Assembly (NCBI RefSeq): GCF_004745505.1
Contig: NZ_RKLX01000025.1
Location: forward strand, 1-35,308
Length of the DNA: 35,308 nucleotides
Direction: 5' to 3'
Source of the DNA: Levilactobacillus suantsaiihabitans
GTDB lineage: Bacteria > Bacillota > Bacilli > Lactobacillales > Lactobacillaceae
Position 1 is the first letter of the stretch, and every line of letters starts with the position of its first letter. The translations under genes were made by a program, and so were the position numbers. Positions 31,883-35,308 of this stretch are shown here, piece by piece. Below the pieces are notes generated by a model that had not been told where the DNA came from, ran no database searches, and worked only from the letters and a program-made list of their open reading frames with translations.

Positions 31883-32464
31883 CTAATCCGTTGACATCCT
31901 TTTGATTCGCCGTAACACGCGGGCTGGCGAACCGACGACCACCGTGTTGGCCGGGACATCCTTGGTGACGATGGCGCCGGCACCCACGATGGCATTTTCG
32001 CCCACGGTGACGCCGGGTAGAATTACCGCCCTTGCCCCAATCCAGGCGTTGGCTTCGACGTGAATGGCCTTGGCCTGGACGTCGCGCCGATGGGTCGGGT
32101 CTTCCAAATGATTGACCGTTATCAGCATCGCCCGCGGCCCAATCAAAGCTCCGCGCCCCAGGTAAATGCCGCCCAGGTCCGTGAACATGACGTCTTGATT
32201 CACGTAGACGTCTTCGCCAATGAAAATGTGGGGCCCAAAGTCACTGTGAACGGGCGCGTTGACTTCCGCCGAGGCCGGGACCTCGTAGCCGACAACCTGA
32301 CTAAGTGTGGCCCGCCGCTGTTCTGGCGTTTGGTCCTGATTGTTAAATCGTTTTAAGAGCGTCTGTGTGCGCTGGACGGTACGCTGGATTTCCTGAAAGT
32401 CAGCGCCATTAAAGTCTAAGGGGAGCCCCGCCAAGGCCCGTTGAAAAATTGTTGGTTCTGTCAT
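31883..32464 (-). CDS. Hexapeptide-repeat O-acetyltransferase (maltose/galactoside type)
   Basis: A 193-residue left-handed beta-helix acetyltransferase. The N-terminal Mac domain is QRALAGLPLDFNGADFQEIQ. The helix follows with hexapeptide turns (NQDVMFTDLGGIYLGRGALI), the catalytic His in ITVNHLEDPTHR, and IGARAVILPGVTVGENAIVG, then GAGAIVTKDVPANTVVVGSP. It transfers acetyl from acetyl-CoA to a sugar hydroxyl, as in LacA/Maa enzymes. The natural acceptor is unknown. GGAGG lies 12 bases before the ATG. Confidence 0.92.
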   Translation of the reverse strand: MTEPTIFQRALAGLPLDFNGADFQEIQRTVQRTQTLLKRFNNQDQTPEQRRATLSQVVGYEVPASAEVNAPVHSDFGPHIFIGEDVYVNQDVMFTDLGGIYLGRGALIGPRAMLITVNHLEDPTHRRDVQAKAIHVEANAWIGARAVILPGVTVGENAIVGAGAIVTKDVPANTVVVGSPARVLRRIKRMSTD

Positions 32465-32499
32465 CGTTGGTGATTACCTCCGTTGTGTGTTTACGCATT

Positions 32500-32528
32500 A
32501 GTATAGGAGCTGAATACTGCCATAGCAA
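32500..32528 (-). promoter_or_regulatory. Promoter of the acetyltransferase gene
   Basis: Minus strand: TTGCTA (32523-32528), 17 bases, TATACT (32500-32505). Confidence 0.7.
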
Positions 32529-32586
32529 ATACTTAAATCAAATATTCAGCTATACATTTTAAACATGTTAGCGGAAGCTGGATATC

Positions 32587-32629
32587 AAAAAAACAGATTC
32601 GCGACGGGGGAGTGGCGAATCTGCTTTTT
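32587..32629. terminator. Terminator of the third aldo/keto reductase gene
   Basis: CAGATTCGC (32594-32602) pairs with GCGAATCTG (32615-32623), with A and T runs on both sides. On the minus strand it is the first intrinsic terminator after the reductase stop codon, 340 bases away, with the QG/QF repeats between. Confidence 0.85.
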
Positions 32630-32697
32630 GATTAGTTAAGTTGTTTGTCTGTCTGTATGTTAGTGGTTTAACTGTTGCGATGATGCTGGGGTGGGCG

Positions 32698-32966
32698 CGG
32701 CCTCCGAAACGTGTTCCGCGAGCCAGACTCCTGCGCCAGCCAAGAAAGCTCCCCAAGCCCAGGGGAATTTCCTTACTGACACTACTTGTTCAAGGCGTTA
32801 CGGCCGCTCTCGACCGATATTATCCGGAAACCGGCGGCCTCTGAAACGTGTTCCGCGAGCCAGACTCCTGCGCTTAACCCAGCTAAGAAAACTCCCCAAG
32901 CCCGGGGGAATTTCCTTAGCTACGTTAATGCTCAGAGTCTAACCGGCTCGCTCCACACTCTTTTTT
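32698..32966 (+). repeat. Divergent Q-family tandem pair, QG and QF
   Basis: Two tandem copies share about 40 nearly identical bases beginning CGGCCTC-GAAACGTGTTCC (32698 and 32835). The first copy (QG) is degenerate in its second half. The second (QF, 32843-32966) is complete, with outer stem GCGAGCC/GGCTCGC, GACTC/GAGTC, AGCTAAG/CTTAGCT, inner TCCCC/GGGGA and tail CACTCTTTTTT. All stems differ from the other Q copies, yet all pair. The tail ends one base before the stop codon of the reductase gene at 32968. Confidence 0.88.
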
Positions 32967-32967
32967 C

Positions 32968-33813
32968 CTAATCGCCAACTGGGTGCCAGCCGTTCTCGTC
33001 CGTTAACCGGTTTAAGAAGGCCATGTCCTTGTCGCTGATTTCGAAGTCTAATTGGGCGTTGGCTTCGACGTGGCTCATGGCGCGGGCCTTTGGTAATGGC
33101 GCGACGCCATTTTGGATGACGAAGCGTAGGGCCAGTTGGGGAATCGAGACGCCGTAGTTGCCAGCGACGCGTTCCAGTTCTGGACTGTCGACCAAGCCAC
33201 CAGTTGCCAGTGGTGAGTAAGCCTGAACCACGATTTGACTGTCTGTCGCCGTCTTGACGATGGAATCCTGCGTGTGGCCCACGTAGTACTGAATCTGGTC
33301 GACGGCTGGCTTGACCGTTAAGCCATCCCAAGTTAACAAGTTTTCCAGGTCGTGGGAATTAAAATTGGAAACCCCAATCGCCTTGGCCCGGCCACTGTTG
33401 TAAATATCTTGCATGGCGCGCCAAACGTCGCGGTTTTCGACATCATGGTTCGACCCCATTTGGGCCCATGGCCACGGCGCATGGATAATATAAGAATCAA
33501 CATAATCCAGGTTCAAGGCCGCCAGACTACTGTCAAAGTCTGCCATGGCCGCATCGTAGGTCTTGGATTCAGCGGGCAGCTTGGTTTGAACGAAAATATC
33601 CTCGCGAGCCACGTCGCTAGCGGCAATGGCCTCGCCAACACTTTGTTCATTTTGGTAAGCCTTGGCCGTATCGATGAACCGGTACCCGGCCTTTAAGGCA
33701 TTGCTGACGGCGTCGAAAGTTTCCTTACCGGGACGCGTCTGCCAGGTTCCAAAGCCGACCTTAGGCATCTTGAGGCCGTTGTTTAACGTAAACGTATCTG
33801 TAATTGTAGGCAT
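32968..33813 (-). CDS. Aldo/keto reductase, 2,5-diketo-gluconate reductase type
   Basis: A 281-residue AKR5-type enzyme starting MPTITDTFTLNNGLKMPKVG with AGGAGG upstream; the open frame extends further but without a start signal. The catalytic tetrad is visible: FIDTAKAYQNE (Asp, Tyr), VQTKLPAE (Lys) and YIIHAPWPWA (His). The substrate loop block AIGVSNFNSHDLENLL and QIQYYVGHTQ follow. Such enzymes reduce 2,5-diketo-gluconate, methylglyoxal and other small carbonyls. Its promoter has a 19-base spacer typical of MerR activation. It is divergent from the second DUF2255 gene. Confidence 0.92.
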   Translation of the reverse strand: MPTITDTFTLNNGLKMPKVGFGTWQTRPGKETFDAVSNALKAGYRFIDTAKAYQNEQSVGEAIAASDVAREDIFVQTKLPAESKTYDAAMADFDSSLAALNLDYVDSYIIHAPWPWAQMGSNHDVENRDVWRAMQDIYNSGRAKAIGVSNFNSHDLENLLTWDGLTVKPAVDQIQYYVGHTQDSIVKTATDSQIVVQAYSPLATGGLVDSPELERVAGNYGVSIPQLALRFVIQNGVAPLPKARAMSHVEANAQLDFEISDKDMAFLNRLTDENGWHPVGD

Positions 33814-33844
33814 GTGATTTCCTCCTTCATTGCTTATGGAATTG

Positions 33845-33875
33845 AGTATAGCCCCTTCGTGTAGGACTAAGGCAA
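33845..33875 (-). promoter_or_regulatory. MerR-type promoter of the aldo/keto reductase
   Basis: Minus strand: TTGCCT (33870-33875), spacer of 19 bases, TATACT (33845-33850). The spacer is partly palindromic (CCTT ... AAGG). The long spacer is the hallmark of promoters activated by MerR proteins through DNA untwisting. Confidence 0.6.
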
Positions 33876-34064
33876 GGGAAAATTTAAACTTTTTTGGCGA
33901 CTTATCACCCAATCAGCTAATTAATTTTAAAAATTTTTCTGCTTATTCACTAATCACCTGTTCAATCATCGTAAGTGCTGTGCTTAAAGAGCTTCTCGCC
34001 GGTAGACATTCGCAATCAGCCGTTAAATTCCGTTAGAATTTGACCAAATAATCCCAAATGGCAT
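33876..34064. other. AT-rich divergent spacer, no gene seen
   Basis: Contains one extra copy of TCGTAAGTG (33969-33977), a half of the palindrome at 34090. No coding frame with a ribosome site was found. Confidence 0.5.
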
Positions 34065-34106
34065 TTGCATTTATATCAAAACGGCATATACTTACTAATC
34101 GTAAGT
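34065..34106 (+). promoter_or_regulatory. Promoter and operator-like palindrome of DUF2255 copy 2
   Basis: TTGCAT (34065-34070), 16 bases, TATACT (34087-34092). The palindrome ACTTAC-TAATC-GTAAGT (34090-34106) overlaps the -10 and start point, where a repressor would act. A half-site recurs at 33969. The cognate regulator is not identified; HxlR- or MarR-type repressors use such sites. Confidence 0.62.
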
Positions 34107-34191
34107 GACAAACCAAAACATTTCCCGCGTTCTCGCAGGCGCGGATGATGACCGATGACATGAATACAGCATTTAACGGAGGTATTTCACA

Positions 34192-34581
34192 ATGGATACG
34201 ACAACGACACAATGGACTAAAGACCAATTAGATTTATTCTTAAACAACAAGACGCTGACGATGAAGCCTTACAACCCCGATATGACCACCTTTGAAGAGG
34301 AATCTCCCGTCTGGGAAGTCGTCGTGGACGGCAACGTTTACTCTCGCGGCTGGAACGGCGACCAAACCAAGTGGTACATGGCCGCAACCGCCCAAAACGC
34401 CGGTGCCATCAGCGTGGGCGACCGGGACTTTGCGGCGCGCTTTGAAGCCGTGACCCACTCAGCCGAACTCGACGCCAAGATCACCGCCGCCTACAAGGCC
34501 AAGTACGACGGACAACGCTCACTGCCCAAGATGATCTCCGACGGCCCAACCTACGCTACACTTCACGTGCTGCCTCGCTAG
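34192..34581 (+). CDS. DUF2255-family protein (copy 2)
   Basis: A 129-residue protein starting MDTTTTQWTKDQLDLFLNNK, with GGAGG upstream. It shares with the protein at 30088 the pattern WEVVVDGNVYSRGWNGDQ, TKWYMAATAQNAGAISVG, AYKAKYDGQ and a closing LHVLPR. It is a distant paralogue rather than a recent duplicate. It is divergent from the reductase at 32968, so again a DUF2255 gene sits beside redox enzymes. Function unknown. Confidence 0.85.
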   Translation: MDTTTTQWTKDQLDLFLNNKTLTMKPYNPDMTTFEEESPVWEVVVDGNVYSRGWNGDQTKWYMAATAQNAGAISVGDRDFAARFEAVTHSAELDAKITAAYKAKYDGQRSLPKMISDGPTYATLHVLPR

Positions 34582-34595
34582 GCGAGACGGTACGG

Positions 34596-34646
34596 CACGC
34601 AATGACTAAGCACGTCCCCACGCCGCTTAGTGGTTGCGTGTTTTTT
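34596..34646 (+). terminator. Terminator of DUF2255 copy 2
   Basis: CACGCAA (34596-34602) pairs with TTGCGTG (34634-34640) and CTAAGC with GCTTAG inside; six T follow. Confidence 0.9.
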
Positions 34647-34784
34647 GTACGCATCTTGGAAAAACAGCCGTTCGCCACAACAGCCATATGCGCCGGCCGC
34701 CCCGTTCGTCCCGCCTTTAATAGTTCCAATGTAACCGGTTCCCATTGTGCTAGCGCAAATTTCCATCTACAATTAGAGTAACTG

Positions 34785-35196
34785 AAGATTGAAAGTAGAA
34801 TTGACACGTTGATTTTCAGAATGACGGTGTTCTGTCCACTAAAGTTAGCGAAACCAGGTGCCTGCGTCAGGCTAGGATGGGGCCTGCTCTGGGGACCACC
34901 TCCAGCCTGAGGGGCGGTCTTCCGACACAACTGGTTCCACCCTGGTTGCCTCCAGCAAGTTGATGGCTATCAGCAACATTGTGTTAACGAAAGACCTATC
35001 ATTAATGCATCTATTATATGGGGTTAAGACGACTGTTACTGACAAGCACTACGTTAGCCGAGAGTTCGCCAAATATGGGTTCAGCCGTGGGAGTTCCCTT
35101 AGCGGCGATTCATGCCGCTTAGGGAACTGGCGTCTTTGAGACGTGTTTTTCGGCTCAAAGCGAGGCGTCGAGACCGCCCTTTGGCTCGGCCCGTCC
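34785..35196. repeat. R element (R3) with embedded P copy P3, cut by IS
   Basis: R left end (CTGAAGATTGAAAG) and a shortened body, lacking the segment that carries the covarying hairpin, run to ACTGTTACTGACAAGC. The P/Q left terminus TAGCCGAGAGTTCGCC and a P core (GGGAGTTCCCTTAGCGGC/GCCGCTTAGGGAACT; CTTTGAG/CTCAAAG) follow. The P right end is missing: sequence changes to the IS at 35197. Confidence 0.87.
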
Positions 35197-35308
35197 TGTT
35201 ATGATCCCTTTGGGGTTGTCAAATGAAATAATATAATTCATCTGACAATCAACGGAGGGAATATGACATGTCAAAGGTCAAGTTTAGTGCCATGGAGAAG
35301 CTGGAGCT
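35197..35308 (+). mobile_element. Right-hand IS copy, 5' end only
   Basis: Identical to the reverse complement of 8-119 and begins TGTTATGATCCC. It interrupts repeat P3. The rest of the element lies beyond the window. Confidence 0.85.
35268..35308 (+). CDS. IS transposase N-terminus (partial)
   Basis: MSKVKFSAMEKLEL, the same start as the left copy, preceded by GGAGGG, and running off the right edge. An out-of-frame ATG at 35263 is rejected. Confidence 0.6.
   Translation, partial: MSKVKFSAMEKLE

Noticed and set aside
1-35308. Circular plasmid suggested by identical ends
   Set aside because: The identical ends are inverted, not direct, and are IS termini. No replication or partition gene is present. 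A contig break at a repeated IS is the simpler reading.

Overview
The window looks like one contig of a mid-to-high GC Lactobacillaceae genome, Levilactobacillus- or Lactiplantibacillus-like. The basis is strong AGGAGG ribosome sites, DUF5776/MucBP surface proteins, oleate hydratase, an OatA-type acetylase, cre boxes and PadR/MarR/MerR/LysR regulators. No rRNA, tRNA, CRISPR array, prophage or plasmid replication gene was seen. Species is not determinable by eye. Both ends lie inside the same insertion sequence in opposite orientation (8-119 is the exact reverse complement of 35197-35308). The contig therefore probably stops where an assembly met a multi-copy IS; it is not evidence of circularity.

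Layout. 1-2.9 kb: IS end, a MucBP/DUF5776 surface protein truncated by that IS, a lipoprotein and a MarR regulator. 3.6-5.5 kb: a coupled padR-DUF4097 pair. 6.4-9.6 kb: cytidine deaminase and signal peptidase I, divergent around a perfect cre box, then oleate hydratase. 9.7-13 kb: a zinc-ribbon membrane protein, an AT-rich orphan gene, a promoter-to-terminator small-transcript candidate and a secreted repeat protein, interleaved with direct repeats (family S). 13.4-24.9 kb is largely cell envelope and salvage: oatA-like acetyltransferase, adenosine deaminase, a tyrosine-recombinase-like protein without visible catalytic residues, a polysaccharide deacetylase, a 30-residue membrane peptide, an L,D-transpeptidase, a large membrane protein and a degenerate-LPxTG surface protein. 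25.5-34.6 kb is a redox/detoxification cluster: three aldo/keto reductases, an NmrA-like reductase, an amidohydrolase, MerR, LysR, two DUF2255 paralogues and a hexapeptide acetyltransferase.

The main unusual feature is in the intergenic DNA. About twelve loci carry a modular non-coding superfamily, named here R, P and Q. R is MITE-like, with an inverted terminal motif CTGAAGGTTGAAAG. P and Q are long nested palindromes that can sit inside R. Between copies the stems are replaced by unrelated sequences that still pair, while the junction sequences stay constant. This is clear covariation, visible in Q (copies at 31567 and 32843), P (6135 and 17101) and R (19491 and 25304). Several copies sit between a stop codon and that gene's intrinsic terminator, or abut the stop codon. 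This superfamily is the best candidate here for an undescribed system: a structured 3'-UTR RNA or hairpin-DNA element spread through the genome.
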